A stretch of 64,000 nucleotides of DNA from FEN-1088 sp031407985 (GCA_031407985.1 JANOJB010000189.1:1-64000); one strand, 5' to 3'; positions 46,617 to 55,923 are shown, counted from the stretch's first letter. Notes: generated by a model from the letters alone, not told the origin. Made by a program: numbers and translations.

Positions 46617-46691
46617 GTTCGTTGTTCGTAGCGTACCGCAACGATCGGGCCTCGTGGTCCACGCGGCCTGGATCAACGCGACGCCCCGGCG

Positions 46692-47417
46692 TCACTCGGT
46701 CGTCGGTGGCGGAGCGGGTGGGGACGGCGCCGTGGGTTGTGGTTCCCTCGCCTGGCGCCGCAGCTGTCGGGTGATAGCAAACTCCTGGGCGTGGAATTTC
46801 TTGGCGTCGTCGGGCGCCAACAGGGTGTCGATCGCCTTCCGCCGGCTATTCTCGGCGGCGTCCAACGAATCGGGCCCGCCCAGGGCACCGCCCGTGAGCG
46901 CGGCTTGCGCCTGGCGTTTGTGGTCGTCGTTGATCTGCCGAATGGCCACGCGCGTGGATTCCGGCAGGTTCAGAGTCTCGAATAGTTTTTCGTCCACGCG
47001 TTGAAGGACCTGCGGTCGTTCGCGGGCCATCATCAACCCGCGACGGCCCATGAAGGGCGACGGTCGTTCGGATGGGCTGGACGCATCGGTGTTCGCCGCG
47101 ATCGCGGCGGCGTCGACGGGCGGGGGCGGAGGCGGAAGCGGAAGCGGGGGCGGAGGCGCTGGCGCTGGCTCGGGCACGGGCGCTGGCTCGGGGACGAGCG
47201 GCGCTCGCATCGGCGCTGTCCGGGCCTTGGCGGCGAACGTGGAGACCCGTGGCAAAGGCGGAGTGGCCGCCACCCTGGGCGACTCGGTGGGCTGTTCGAC
47301 GACGGGAGCGGGGCTGGGCACATCCTCGGACGAAAACAAGATCACGAACGCGGCTAACCCCGACACGGCCACGGCCAGAACGGCAAGGCCGATTGTGATG
47401 GGGCTCAACCGCGGCAC
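46692..47417 (-). CDS. Membrane-anchored protein with Pro-rich linker
   Basis: 241 residues, GTG start. One N-terminal membrane helix (ITIGLAVLAVAVSGLAAFVILF), then a Pro/Ala-rich linker including a run of Pro, then a helical domain (~140-225: QVLQRVDEKLFETLNLPESTRV, RKAIDTLLAPDDAKKFHAQE). The helical part recalls Spy/CpxP-like heat- or metal-sensing repeats, but I would not assign that. It ends 75 bp upstream of the SDR start. Confidence 0.6.
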   Translation of the reverse strand: MPRLSPITIGLAVLAVAVSGLAAFVILFSSEDVPSPAPVVEQPTESPRVAATPPLPRVSTFAAKARTAPMRAPLVPEPAPVPEPAPAPPPPLPLPPPPPPVDAAAIAANTDASSPSERPSPFMGRRGLMMARERPQVLQRVDEKLFETLNLPESTRVAIRQINDDHKRQAQAALTGGALGGPDSLDAAENSRRKAIDTLLAPDDAKKFHAQEFAITRQLRRQAREPQPTAPSPPAPPPTTE

Positions 47418-47542
47418 GTTGCGATCATTATCACTGCCGCGCCCGGAGCGAGAACGTCGTCACAACGACAACCGCGGCCGCGGTTGCACGACCCGCTGCT
47501 TCCTGGAGGGTCCGGAATCCGTGTGATAACCTGCGCATCCCC

Positions 47543-48784
47543 ATGACCACCAGCCCGGTGCAAGTACCGTCGGTGCGACCGCAGCCCGAGGTGGAATTGC
47601 TGGCCGGTGGAGATGTGGCCTTCCCGCGCATCTTGCGCCGCATCGACCAGGCGCGTTCGTCGATCTTCATTCGTTGTTTCGAATGGCGGGACGACGACAC
47701 CGGCAGCATGTTGGCGCGGCACCTGCTTCGCGCCGCCGATCGCGGTGTCACCGTGAAGGTCCTGAAGGATCGCGTCGGCATGAACTACGAATGCCTGGAG
47801 GCGTCGAAGCAAAGCTTCTTTCACAAGAACATCGACTTTCGAACCCGCATGCAGACGTGGTTCCTGATGGCAGCCTACCGGCAGTGGGGAACGATGCGCC
47901 AGCAGGAGAACCCGTTGGCGACGGCGTTGCTGGAACACAAAATGGTCGAGGTTGTGCGCGACGGCAAACGTTTTGATCATTCAAAGCTGTACGTGTTCGA
48001 CGACGACGTGATGATCTTGGGCGGCATGGGCATCGGCAACGATTTCAGGTTGTCCAATGTCGATTTCATGGTCGAGGTTATCGGGCAGGACGCGGTTGCG
48101 CGTTTCGTGGACCGTGATGCGGGACGGGTGGCTTTCGATCCCAAGCGAGATCTGGATTTCCTGCTGCGTTCGCGCCAGGTGCTGGAACCGGACGGCACAT
48201 CGCTGGTCGATCACCGCATCGCCCTGATCAACAGCGCGCGCGAGCGTTTGACCATCGAGATGGCGTACCTGGGCGACCCCCGCTGCACGAACGCCGTCGC
48301 CGAGGCCGTCGAGCGTGGCGTGGCCGTGACCCTGTTGACCGGGCAGCGGGCAAACATCATCCGCGATCTGAACCTGCACACCTGTGATCACCTGCTGCGC
48401 CGTACGCGCGCGCCATCGAACCTGCGCATCTTCCTGCACCCGCGCATGGTGCACGGCAAGGCGATCGTGGTGGACCGGGAATGGGTTGACCTGGGTTCCG
48501 CCAATTTCACGTCGCTGTCCCACGATGTCTACGAGGAGGTCGACCTGTACCGCCGCGACGTCGTGTTTGCCCGCGCGGTCGAGGACGCGATCGAGAAGGA
48601 CATTCAAAACGGCCGGCCAGTCCACGGCCGCGTGCCCTACAAACGTGTGCGCATGCTGATCGAGCGCGCGATCGTGAATCACCAGACGCGCAACGGAAAG
48701 CGACGTCTGGCGAAGAAGCACAAGGCCGCGCGAGTCGTACGCCGCAAGCGCTTGATCGCCCACGTCAGACGACGCAAGGGCTAA
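47543..48784 (+). CDS. Phospholipase D-superfamily protein (cardiolipin synthase-like)
   Basis: 413 residues with two HKD motifs: HSKLYVFDDD near residue 147 and HGKAIVVDREW near residue 306, each followed by GGMGIGND or LGSANF. Two HKD copies form one active site in cardiolipin synthases and related phosphatidyltransferases. It has no N-terminal membrane helices, unlike ClsA, which fits ClsB-like enzymes. The last 50 residues are very basic (Arg/Lys), perhaps for membrane or nucleic-acid contact; a nuclease role is a less likely alternative. Confidence 0.82.
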   Translation: MTTSPVQVPSVRPQPEVELLAGGDVAFPRILRRIDQARSSIFIRCFEWRDDDTGSMLARHLLRAADRGVTVKVLKDRVGMNYECLEASKQSFFHKNIDFRTRMQTWFLMAAYRQWGTMRQQENPLATALLEHKMVEVVRDGKRFDHSKLYVFDDDVMILGGMGIGNDFRLSNVDFMVEVIGQDAVARFVDRDAGRVAFDPKRDLDFLLRSRQVLEPDGTSLVDHRIALINSARERLTIEMAYLGDPRCTNAVAEAVERGVAVTLLTGQRANIIRDLNLHTCDHLLRRTRAPSNLRIFLHPRMVHGKAIVVDREWVDLGSANFTSLSHDVYEEVDLYRRDVVFARAVEDAIEKDIQNGRPVHGRVPYKRVRMLIERAIVNHQTRNGKRRLAKKHKAARVVRRKRLIAHVRRRKG

Positions 48785-48828
48785 CGCGGGCGCCGTCTGG
48801 TGGACCCGGCGCAGCAGCGGGGACCGCA

Positions 48829-49485
48829 TCAGCAGGTCGTAGCCAGCGCCACCGATCCCGACGATCCAATGCGGTTCGCGCCCGCGGCGACCAGCGCCAA
48901 CGCCTGCGCACGGGTCTTCACGCCCCCCGAGGCCTTGACGCCCGCGGCGTCCCCGACGATCCGCCGCAACAGCGCCACGTCCTCGACCGTCGCGCCGCCG
49001 GGACCGTAACCGGTCGACGTCTTGACGAACGCGGCGCGCGCGGCCAACACGGCCCGCGCGGCCGCGGCCTTGCGTTCGTCGGAGAACAACGCGGCCTCGA
49101 TGATCACCTTGACGGGCGCTCCCACCGCCAGTGCGACGATGCGCGCGATCTCGGCCGTGACGGCGTCGTCATCACCGGAGCGAATCCAGCCCAGGTTCGC
49201 GACCACGTCAATCTCGGTGGCGCCGTCGCCCAAGGCACGCCCGGTTTCGAACAGTTTCGTTTCCGTCGCGGACGCGCCATGCGGAAACGCGACCACCGCG
49301 GTCACGCCGACCGCGGACCCCGCCAGGTTGCGCGCGGCGCGGGCCACGAAGACTGGCTGCACGCAAACGGTGCGAAACCCGAAGACACGCGCCTCGTCGC
49401 ACAGCTTGTCGATTTCGGCCGCGACAGCATCGGGGCGCAACAGGGTGTGATCGATCAGCGCGGCCAGATCGCGGTCAACGTTCAT
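48829..49485 (-). CDS. deoC: Deoxyribose-phosphate aldolase
   Basis: 218 residues from MNVDRDLAALIDHTLLRPDA; IDHTLL is the characteristic opening. The Schiff-base Lys is in AFVKTSTGYGPGGATVEDV, and the second Lys in SGGVKTRAQALALV. It splits 2-deoxyribose-5-phosphate into acetaldehyde and glyceraldehyde-3-phosphate in nucleoside breakdown. Length matches DeoC of the ~220-residue class. Confidence 0.93.
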   Translation of the reverse strand: MNVDRDLAALIDHTLLRPDAVAAEIDKLCDEARVFGFRTVCVQPVFVARAARNLAGSAVGVTAVVAFPHGASATETKLFETGRALGDGATEIDVVANLGWIRSGDDDAVTAEIARIVALAVGAPVKVIIEAALFSDERKAAAARAVLAARAAFVKTSTGYGPGGATVEDVALLRRIVGDAAGVKASGGVKTRAQALALVAAGANRIGSSGSVALATTC

Positions 49486-49555
49486 CCGCCCACGGTAATG
49501 CCGGGCTTCCGGCGGGTCCAATCAAGCCAAGGCACAGACAACCTTGGCCGGACCC

Positions 49556-50665
49556 TCACGGCTGCCAGATGATGTCGGACGCCGCGTATTTGCAGACGGT
49601 GCCGTCGGCGCCCGAGCCGAGCTTCGGCGGCTCGGCGCCGGTGTTGTTGCCCGTATAACGTTCGCAGATGGCGACGGAATTGGTGGCGCCCTTGATCGTG
49701 ATGTTCTTGAAGGTCGCGGTGTCGTTGTAATTCGCGTTCATGCCGGCCAGAGATCCGGCGCGGGGAATGATCATCAGGTTCTCGAACTGGGCGTTGCGGG
49801 CATACTGGGTCGTGCAGTTTCCGCACGACCGGTACAGCTTGCCGAAGTCCTGCGCGCAGAAATTCTTGATCACCATGGTTCCGCCGCCGTTGTGCTGGAA
49901 CACCTTGTCGGTGGCGTGATTCGCGCCCCCACCGTCTATGGTCATAACCGTCGTCGCCGCTGCTCCCTTCGACGTGGCCGCGTCTTCGCCGACGTCTTCC
50001 CACCAGACGTTTTTCAACGTGCAGGTGCCGGCGCAGTGCACGCCGTCGGAAGCGGGGGCGCCGATGATCACGTTTTGCAGCGTGCCACCGTTGACGATGT
50101 TGAACAGGGGATCTTGATTTTCAAGCTGGCCGCCGGATCCCAGCGGGCCGCTGCCCACGAATCGTTTCATGCCGCCGTCGTACACGCCGCTGATGGTTTG
50201 CGTGGCGGTGATGGGCTGATTCGCCCCCACGGCGGTCGGCCACACGCACAAGCTGGCCGCGCTGACCGCACCGCCGGCGCCCCCCGTCGAGGTGGAACCT
50301 CCTGTCGCGGCACCGGCGCTTCCCCCGGTTCCCGTCCGACCGCCGGTTGCCGCGCCGCCTGTTCCAGCCCGGCCACCCGTTGCCGCGCCCCCGGTTCCAA
50401 TGGCGGAACCGCCCGTCCCCGTCGCCGCCCCACCCGTGCCCGTGGTTCCGCCGCTTCCCGGGCCGCTGCCACCGCTATTTTGCGTGCCCCCACCGGTTCC
50501 GGGCATATCCACCCCCGCGCCCCCGCCGCAGCCCGTCGGGGCCACGGCCGACGCGATCAAAACCAGGCAGGCCCTCCCCGCGCCATACCGTGCGGTCCGT
50601 AGGGATTTCGCCAAGGACCGCGGAATCGGGCTTCCAGTGCCATGCCGGACGGGATCAGATCGCAT
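49556..50665 (-). CDS. Secreted pectate lyase, polysaccharide lyase family 3, lipoprotein
   Basis: 369 residues. The signal peptide has a lipobox-like TGC (PTGCGGG), then a Gly/Thr/Ala linker to ~residue 135. The PL3 catalytic domain follows: YDGGMKRFVGSG, LQNVIIGAPASDGVHCAG, LKNVWWEDVGEDAAT, DKVFQHNGGGTMVIKNF, FGKLYRSCGNC and GMNANYNDTATFKN. The Asp/Lys/Arg signature of PL3 (WWEDVGED, FGKLYRSCG) is intact. It cleaves polygalacturonate by beta-elimination with Ca2+. Family PL3 occurs in plant-associated and saprophytic microbes. Confidence 0.92.
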   Translation of the reverse strand: MRSDPVRHGTGSPIPRSLAKSLRTARYGAGRACLVLIASAVAPTGCGGGAGVDMPGTGGGTQNSGGSGPGSGGTTGTGGAATGTGGSAIGTGGAATGGRAGTGGAATGGRTGTGGSAGAATGGSTSTGGAGGAVSAASLCVWPTAVGANQPITATQTISGVYDGGMKRFVGSGPLGSGGQLENQDPLFNIVNGGTLQNVIIGAPASDGVHCAGTCTLKNVWWEDVGEDAATSKGAAATTVMTIDGGGANHATDKVFQHNGGGTMVIKNFCAQDFGKLYRSCGNCTTQYARNAQFENLMIIPRAGSLAGMNANYNDTATFKNITIKGATNSVAICERYTGNNTGAEPPKLGSGADGTVCKYAASDIIWQP

Positions 50666-50958
50666 AGGTCCTCGTGGGGGGGAGAGGTTTGATGAGAGCC
50701 AGTGTTCGCTCGTCGCGCCAACGGCTCATCTGGCGCCTGGTTCCTTCTCGACGGAAAACCAATCATCTAAAACCACACCCGACCGCCCGGTTCGCATCCG
50801 CCCGTGCTGCACTGCTCAACCCTGGAGCGAACACGCCGCCGCTCCCACGAAGGGGCGCTTTCGCAGCAGGCTGAGATCGCGATTTCCGTCGTGCGACGGC
50901 CCACCGGTAGCGTCTGGATATTCAATATTTTCCGGAGGAGAATGCTAGTAGGACGAAC

Positions 50959-51210
50959 ATGTCCACGATGCCCCCATACAAGGAACTGTTTCCCGCCGGT
51001 CGTCGAGTTCGAATCAGGGTGCGCGAGACCTTGCTGGACTTCCAGAAGACCTGGATGCTTCACCATCCGATCTCGGATGAGATGGTTTCCCTCGCAGGGA
51101 CATCGGCCGCGGTAAAAAGCGTCGGCTTCTATCACGGTGGTGATGTTCTCTATGTTCTCGAGAACGTTCCTGGAACGTGGCACGAAGGATGTCTGGCGGA
51201 CGAGAGGTGA
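50959..51210 (+). CDS. Small hypothetical protein
   Basis: 83 residues from an ATG preceded by AGGACGAAC. Composition and the strand pattern (RVRIRVRETLLDF, SVGFYHGGDVLYVLENVPGTWHEG) look like a real globular protein. No family recognised. It lies 9 bp upstream of the DUF1801 gene and is probably co-transcribed with it. Confidence 0.55.
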   Translation: MSTMPPYKELFPAGRRVRIRVRETLLDFQKTWMLHHPISDEMVSLAGTSAAVKSVGFYHGGDVLYVLENVPGTWHEGCLADER

Positions 51211-51219
51211 CATCCTTCG

Positions 51220-51651
51220 ATGGCAGAGACCAAGACAAAACCCACGAGCGCGAGCGTCGACGCGCACCTTGCGTCCAGGGCGAGTCCAACGCAGTTGACG
51301 GACTGCAAGGCCATCATGGCCATGTGCAAGCGGGTTACGAAGCAGCAGCCAAAGATGTGGGGTCCAAGCATCGTGGGCTACGGCTCGTACACCTACACCT
51401 ACAAGAGCGGTCACTCAGGCGACGCATGTCTCACTGGCTTCGCAGTCCGCGGCAACGAACTGGTCGTCTACCTCATCGCGGAGAACCCCGGGCAAATCGA
51501 ACTCTTGGCCAAGCTCGGGAGACACAAGATGGGTAAGGCCTGTCTGTACTTCAAGCGACTGGCGGACCTCGACGTTAAGGTCCTTCAGGCACTAATTGCC
51601 GGGTCGGTCGCCGAAGTCAAACGCCGGTATCCGCACTCCCGCGGCGCCTAA
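51220..51651 (+). CDS. DUF1801-family protein (YdhG-like)
   Basis: 143 residues matching the family throughout: TQLTDCKAIMAMCKRVT, PKMWGPSIVGYGSYTYTYKS, GFAVRGNELVVYLIAENPG, KLGRHKMGKACLYFKRLADL, LIAGSVAEVKRRYP. DUF1801/YdhG proteins are small cytoplasmic proteins with a frataxin-like fold and possible iron-handling links; their role is uncertain. Confidence 0.85.
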   Translation: MAETKTKPTSASVDAHLASRASPTQLTDCKAIMAMCKRVTKQQPKMWGPSIVGYGSYTYTYKSGHSGDACLTGFAVRGNELVVYLIAENPGQIELLAKLGRHKMGKACLYFKRLADLDVKVLQALIAGSVAEVKRRYPHSRGA

Positions 51652-51729
51652 CCAGAAGGCGTTTGGTCAGACGACGATGAACGTATTGGCCCGACCTTTG
51701 AGGGCGGTCCCGAAGATCGCAAGAAGGCC

Positions 51730-51760
51730 TTGCCGGACATGTATATGGGAGTAATATACA
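51730..51760 (+). promoter_or_regulatory. Candidate BrnTA promoter and operator
   Basis: A perfect inverted repeat TGTATAT-(7 bp)-ATATACA occupies 51740-51760. A TTGCCG (51730) and a TAATAT (51752) separated by 16 bp overlap it. BrnA-type antitoxins repress their own operon, so this is a plausible operator. The predicted start of transcription would be at or just before the brnT GTG. Confidence 0.5.
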
Positions 51761-51764
51761 CGGC

Positions 51765-52082
51765 GTGGCCGGGTTCCCCGATGAGCTAACGCAATGTACG
51801 GCCTTTGAGTGGGACGTCGGCAACGCGGAGAAAAACTGGGAGGGGCACGAGGTCAGCCGTGGGGAGGCCGAGGAGACCTTCTTCAACCGACCACTGGTTG
51901 TTGCGCCGGATGCGGAACACTCTGGGCGTGAGGCTAGATATGCGGCGTTGGGTAGAACGGAGGAAGGACGTCGGCTTACGATCATCTTCACCGTGCGCGG
52001 GACCTTGATCCGAGTGATTTCGGCACGAGACATGAGTCGGCGAGAACGGAGAATTTATGAGCAAGCGGCCAGCAAAGAGTAA
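51765..52082 (+). CDS. brnT: BrnT-type ribonuclease toxin
   Basis: 105 residues. Matches BrnT: FEWDVGNAEKNWEGHEVSRGEAEETFF, the SGREARYAALGRTEEGR segment, LTIIFTVRGTLIRVISARDMSRRERRIYE. The fold is RelE-like and the product cleaves RNA. The only upstream in-frame start is GTG 51765, a few bases after the operator; the first dozen residues are unlike other BrnT proteins, so the true start may differ. It overlaps brnA by 26 bp. Confidence 0.85.
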   Translation: MAGFPDELTQCTAFEWDVGNAEKNWEGHEVSRGEAEETFFNRPLVVAPDAEHSGREARYAALGRTEEGRRLTIIFTVRGTLIRVISARDMSRRERRIYEQAASKE

Positions 52083-52353
52083 GAAGAACATTCCAGTCTT
52101 TTCCAGCGAAGACGAGGAGCGGCGTTTCTGGGCCAAACGCGATGCGAGCGATTACTTCGACTGGGCCAAGGCAACCCAGCCAACGCTCCCCGATTTGAAG
52201 CCGTCGACGACGTCGATTTCCATCCGCTTACCAGTTGCGATGCTGGAGGATCTGAAAGTACTCGCCAACAAGCAGGATGTTCCCTACCAGTCACTGATGA
52301 AGCTTTACTTGGCAGAGCGCATCGGCCGTGAACGCACGAGGAAGGCCTCGTGA
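52057..52353 (+). CDS. brnA: BrnA/CopG-type antitoxin
   Basis: 98 residues. N-terminal toxin-binding region (SSEDEERRFWAKRDASDYFD), then a ribbon-helix-helix DNA-binding domain (TTSISIRLPVAMLEDLKVLAN, VPYQSLMKLYLAERI). Overlapping toxin-antitoxin order is standard for BrnTA. Confidence 0.85.
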   Translation: MSKRPAKSKKNIPVFSSEDEERRFWAKRDASDYFDWAKATQPTLPDLKPSTTSISIRLPVAMLEDLKVLANKQDVPYQSLMKLYLAERIGRERTRKAS

Positions 52354-52444
52354 GGCATACCCACGCGATGAAGCGGACGGGCTGCGCCCGGCGCGTCTCG
52401 ATTTGGCTCGGTATTGGATGACCTGCGCGGGGGGCCCACATAGC

Positions 52445-53131
52445 ATGGTGTTGCAGACGACCACCTCCCTCGCTTCGGTTGGAGGAGACAATCCGTGGTT
52501 GCGGATTCCTGCCGACGACTACGAAGCACACATGTGCTCCATCGGGCAGTCTGCGGTCTTGCGCGATTTCTTCTGCCGCGCGTACAAGGAAAGCAGCCCG
52601 ACCCGACTGGCAATCTTGGGATGCACCACCGGCAGCGACCTGCGACACATTGATCCGACGGTCACGGCCATGGTCGCGGGAGTTGACATAAATCCCGCGT
52701 ACATTGAGATCGCCCGCGCCCGGTTCACGACGCTCGGCTCGCGATTGCGCTTGGTCAACGGCGACGTCATGGAGGTGGACCTGCCTGCGGTTCAGTTTGA
52801 TCTCGTTCATGCCGCGCTGTTGCTGGAGTACGTTGAACCGCTGTCATTGCTTCGTCGGATCCACCAATGGTTGTCTCCGGAAGGGATCTGTTCGGTGGTG
52901 ACACAGGAACCGATACCCGGTGGCGCGGAGGTCAGCAGTAGTGGATTCAATAGCCTCGAGATTCTTGCTGGACGGATGTGTCTACGAAGCGCAGAGGAGG
53001 TGGTGGCCCTGGCCGCCGAAGTGGGATTTCGACTTGTGCGTCAGCGAGCCATGACCTTGCCGAATGGGAAGAGCCTCGTGAACTCCATCTTCGAGAAGGC
53101 GCGTTGGACGGAAAGCGGGGATGACAAATGA
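52445..53131 (+). CDS. Class I SAM-dependent methyltransferase
   Basis: 228 residues from MVLQTTTSLASVGG; a GTG at 52328 inside brnA is less likely. The SAM-binding loop is LAILGCTTGSDLRHIDP, with the acidic residue after strand 2 in VAGVDINPAYIEIARARF, then VNGDVMEVDLP and FDLVHAALLLEYVEP. Typical of small-molecule methyltransferases; the substrate is unknown. Follows the BrnTA pair and is convergent with the arabinanase gene. Confidence 0.8.
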   Translation: MVLQTTTSLASVGGDNPWLRIPADDYEAHMCSIGQSAVLRDFFCRAYKESSPTRLAILGCTTGSDLRHIDPTVTAMVAGVDINPAYIEIARARFTTLGSRLRLVNGDVMEVDLPAVQFDLVHAALLLEYVEPLSLLRRIHQWLSPEGICSVVTQEPIPGGAEVSSSGFNSLEILAGRMCLRSAEEVVALAAEVGFRLVRQRAMTLPNGKSLVNSIFEKARWTESGDDK

Positions 53132-53145
53132 AGCCGAGAGAGGTC

Positions 53146-54531
53146 CTACGGGCCGCCCGAGACCGGCCAGCCGTCCGCGTCCCAGGTCATTTCGGAGATG
53201 CGCAGCGTCCCCGCGTTCGAATTGTACGCGTGATACACGTTGTACGTTCGATCGACTGAAACCAGCACCGCGTTGTGCCCCGGACCGTGCCACGTGCTGT
53301 TGCCCTGCACCAGCAGTGTGCCGCCGCCCATCATCGCCGGCGTGCCCGCCTTGTCAGCGTACGGACCCATCACCGACGTCGCGCGGCTGACGCGGATGTT
53401 GTACGTGCTGCTTACGCCCTGGCAGCAGGTATCGAACGACATGAACAGGTAGTAGAAACCGCAGCGCCTGAAAATGAACGGCGCCTCCAGCGCGCCCCCG
53501 TTGTTCGGACGCGCGGCGATCGACGTCAACGTGGTCCCGACGCGCGCGCCGGTTGCATCCAGCTGAATCAGTTTCAAGCCGCCCCAGAAGCTGCCGAACG
53601 CCAACCACGGCGTGCCCGCTTCGTCGACGATCACGTTGGGATCGATCGCGTTCCAGTTGTCGTTGGTCGTACCCGTGTTCGAACAAATCACCGATCCGTG
53701 ATCTGTCCACGACCCCGTCGCCAGATCCGCCTTTGTCGCGTGTCCGATGCACGAACGGTTCTGACCGAACGTCGAGGCCGAATAGTACAGATGGTACTGA
53801 CCGCCGAAATACGAGATGTCCGGCGCCCACAGATTGGACGCGCCCGGCACCGACGACGCAATCCAGGCCGGGTTGCTGGCAAAGACGGCCGGCCCATTTG
53901 CCCACGCCGTCAGGTTCGTCGATGTCTTGGCCGACGGGCGGCCGGTGAAAAACATGTAGTACGTGCTGCCCGACATCATGACCACGGGATCGTGCGTCCC
54001 CAGACTTCCTGACAGCGTCAATGGCACGGGGGGATTGGCGGCATCGTTGGCGCGACCCGGGCACGCCAGTTGGCCGCCACCACCGATCGCACCGCCCGTG
54101 CCCAGGACACCGCCACCACCGCCGGTGCCGACCCGTCCGGCGACACCGGCGCCACCGCGACCACCCGTCCCGGACGTCCCAGCAGTCGCCGCCGCGCCTC
54201 CGGTGCCTGGCGCACCGCCGCTGGCCGGCGCGTTGCCCCCGGTCGCCGACGCGCCTCCCGTCGCTGGCGCGCCACCACTGCCTGGCGCGCCCCCGCTGCC
54301 CGTCGCGCCCCCGCTGCCCGTCGCGCCGCCAGGCGCGGACCCACCGCCCGTCGCGGAGGCACCGCCCGTTCCAGACAAACCGCCGCCCGTCCCGCTGGAA
54401 GCGCCTCCGGAAGCAGAGCCCCCGGATCCGCCGCCGTTCACGGCCGGCGAGCACCCCAGCACCAGCGCGCCTGAACACGCCGCAAGCGCAACGGTACAAA
54501 CAAAAAGGCAATGTCGGCGGGGGACGAACAT
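53146..54531 (-). CDS. GH43 arabinanase/arabinofuranosidase-like lipoprotein
   Basis: 461 residues. The signal peptide has lipobox VLGC (about residue 27), then a Gly/Ser/Ala/Thr linker to ~155. The five-bladed propeller catalytic domain follows with GH43 residues in order: the base Asp in LGTHDPVVMMSGSTYYMFFT, the Asp in WNAIDPNVIVDE, and the acid Glu in GALEAPFIFRRCGFYYLF; HGPGHNAVL supplies the Ca-binding-type His. The pattern fits endo-arabinanases. Likely on the outer membrane or released. Confidence 0.9.
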   Translation of the reverse strand: MFVPRRHCLFVCTVALAACSGALVLGCSPAVNGGGSGGSASGGASSGTGGGLSGTGGASATGGGSAPGGATGSGGATGSGGAPGSGGAPATGGASATGGNAPASGGAPGTGGAAATAGTSGTGGRGGAGVAGRVGTGGGGGVLGTGGAIGGGGQLACPGRANDAANPPVPLTLSGSLGTHDPVVMMSGSTYYMFFTGRPSAKTSTNLTAWANGPAVFASNPAWIASSVPGASNLWAPDISYFGGQYHLYYSASTFGQNRSCIGHATKADLATGSWTDHGSVICSNTGTTNDNWNAIDPNVIVDEAGTPWLAFGSFWGGLKLIQLDATGARVGTTLTSIAARPNNGGALEAPFIFRRCGFYYLFMSFDTCCQGVSSTYNIRVSRATSVMGPYADKAGTPAMMGGGTLLVQGNSTWHGPGHNAVLVSVDRTYNVYHAYNSNAGTLRISEMTWDADGWPVSGGP

Positions 54532-54683
54532 TGAACGGCGAACCCGCGGGCCGGGTTCAACTTAGGAAGTGTCGTTGGCTCCCTCGAACGGGTCAAAATT
54601 CCACGATGGAACGGTCGCAATCGCGATGCGTTGCGTGGCTCGACCGGCCACCAACGCCTTGAATTCATCAACTCATCAACGCC

Positions 54684-55853
54684 TCAACGCTCAATCGGTG
54701 CTGGCGTCTCTGGGCGAATTCCTGCGCCAATCGCTGGTCCCGCGGCTGGCACGTCCCGCCCTTCCCCGGGCCGCAACGTCCAGAACCGTGGGCGGCTCTC
54801 GCCCCGACGCGCCAGCGCCGTCTCGAGGGCCTGCATCGGTTCGTCCTGTCCGTCATCGGCCAGCCGGAACGTCCCAAAGTGCATGCCGAGCACCGTAGCC
54901 GCGCCCAGTGTCTCGGCGGCCGACACGGCTTGCTCGGGGGAAACGTGTACGCGCGACATGAACCATTCGGGACGGAAAGCGCCGATGGGCAGCACGGCCA
55001 AGCGCGGGCTGCCGAAGCGTTTCCGGATCTCGGCGAAGTGTGGGCCAAAACCAGTGTCGCCCGCGAAGTAGATCGGCCCCGCGGGCCCTTGCACCACGTA
55101 GCCCAGCCACAACGTCTTGTCCCGATCGAACAGGCCGCGGTTGGAAAAATGTTGCGCGGGAACGCCCCAGATCCGCACCTCGGCCGTCAGGCTTTCGTTT
55201 TGCCACCAGTCGAGCTCGATGACGGATTCGATTCCGTTGTTTCGAAGCAGCGCGCCGTTGCCAAGGCCGACGAAAAAGCGGGGATGGTGCGTGGCGTGCA
55301 GACGCCGCAGCGTCGGCAGATCCATGTGGTCGTAGTGGCAGTGGCTGACCACCACCGCGTCGATGCGCGGCAGATCCTCGAAACGCAGCCCGGGCGGGTG
55401 GTGGCGGCGCGGTCCCACGAATGAGACCGGACTGGCCCGTTCCGACCAGATGGGATCGGAAAGCACGTTGACGCCATCCATCTGCAACAGCACCGTCGCG
55501 TGGTTGATGAAGGTGACGCGCGCGTCGCCGGTCGCGACCCGTGGTGGGGGCGGTAGCCCGGGGAGCACCGCGCGGTCCGTCCACGGGCCCGGCTTGCGTT
55601 CGAACTGCCACTTCAGAAAACCCCCGAAGCCACCGGCGTGCGCGGTCTCTTTTTGGTTTTGAAAGCGTTTTCCGTCGAAGTGATCCGAAACCGGACCGCT
55701 ATAGCCCGCACTGGACAGCACGTAGCCGACCACCGTCGAAAACGCGGCGAACAACACCAACAGGGCCGCCAGCCCCAGGGCCAGTCGCTTGACCCACTTC
55801 CGCGCGGACGACTGCTTCCTTTGCAGTGACGCTGGTTCCAATCGACGGCTCAT
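54684..55853 (-). CDS. Metallo-beta-lactamase-fold hydrolase, NAPE-PLD/UlaG-like
   Basis: 389 residues. An N-terminal membrane helix (LALGLAALLVLFAAFSTVVGY), then the MBL domain: FINHATVLLQMDGVNVLSDPIW, the metal-binding VVSHCHYDHMDLPTL, IYFAGDTGFGPHF, and SRVHVSPEQAV near the end. The N-terminal HAGGFGGFLKWQFERKPGP and the DPIWSERASPVSFVGPRRHHPPG segment are typical of NAPE-hydrolysing phospholipase D relatives. Zinc-dependent hydrolysis of a phospholipid head group is likely but unproven. Confidence 0.85.
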   Translation of the reverse strand: MSRRLEPASLQRKQSSARKWVKRLALGLAALLVLFAAFSTVVGYVLSSAGYSGPVSDHFDGKRFQNQKETAHAGGFGGFLKWQFERKPGPWTDRAVLPGLPPPPRVATGDARVTFINHATVLLQMDGVNVLSDPIWSERASPVSFVGPRRHHPPGLRFEDLPRIDAVVVSHCHYDHMDLPTLRRLHATHHPRFFVGLGNGALLRNNGIESVIELDWWQNESLTAEVRIWGVPAQHFSNRGLFDRDKTLWLGYVVQGPAGPIYFAGDTGFGPHFAEIRKRFGSPRLAVLPIGAFRPEWFMSRVHVSPEQAVSAAETLGAATVLGMHFGTFRLADDGQDEPMQALETALARRGESRPRFWTLRPGEGRDVPAAGPAIGAGIRPETPAPIER

Positions 55854-55923
55854 TTTCCGTGAACATAGCAGGCGTGCCCAGTATCCCTACCGTCGCTGTC
55901 ATTCAAGGGGAGCACGTTTCTAG

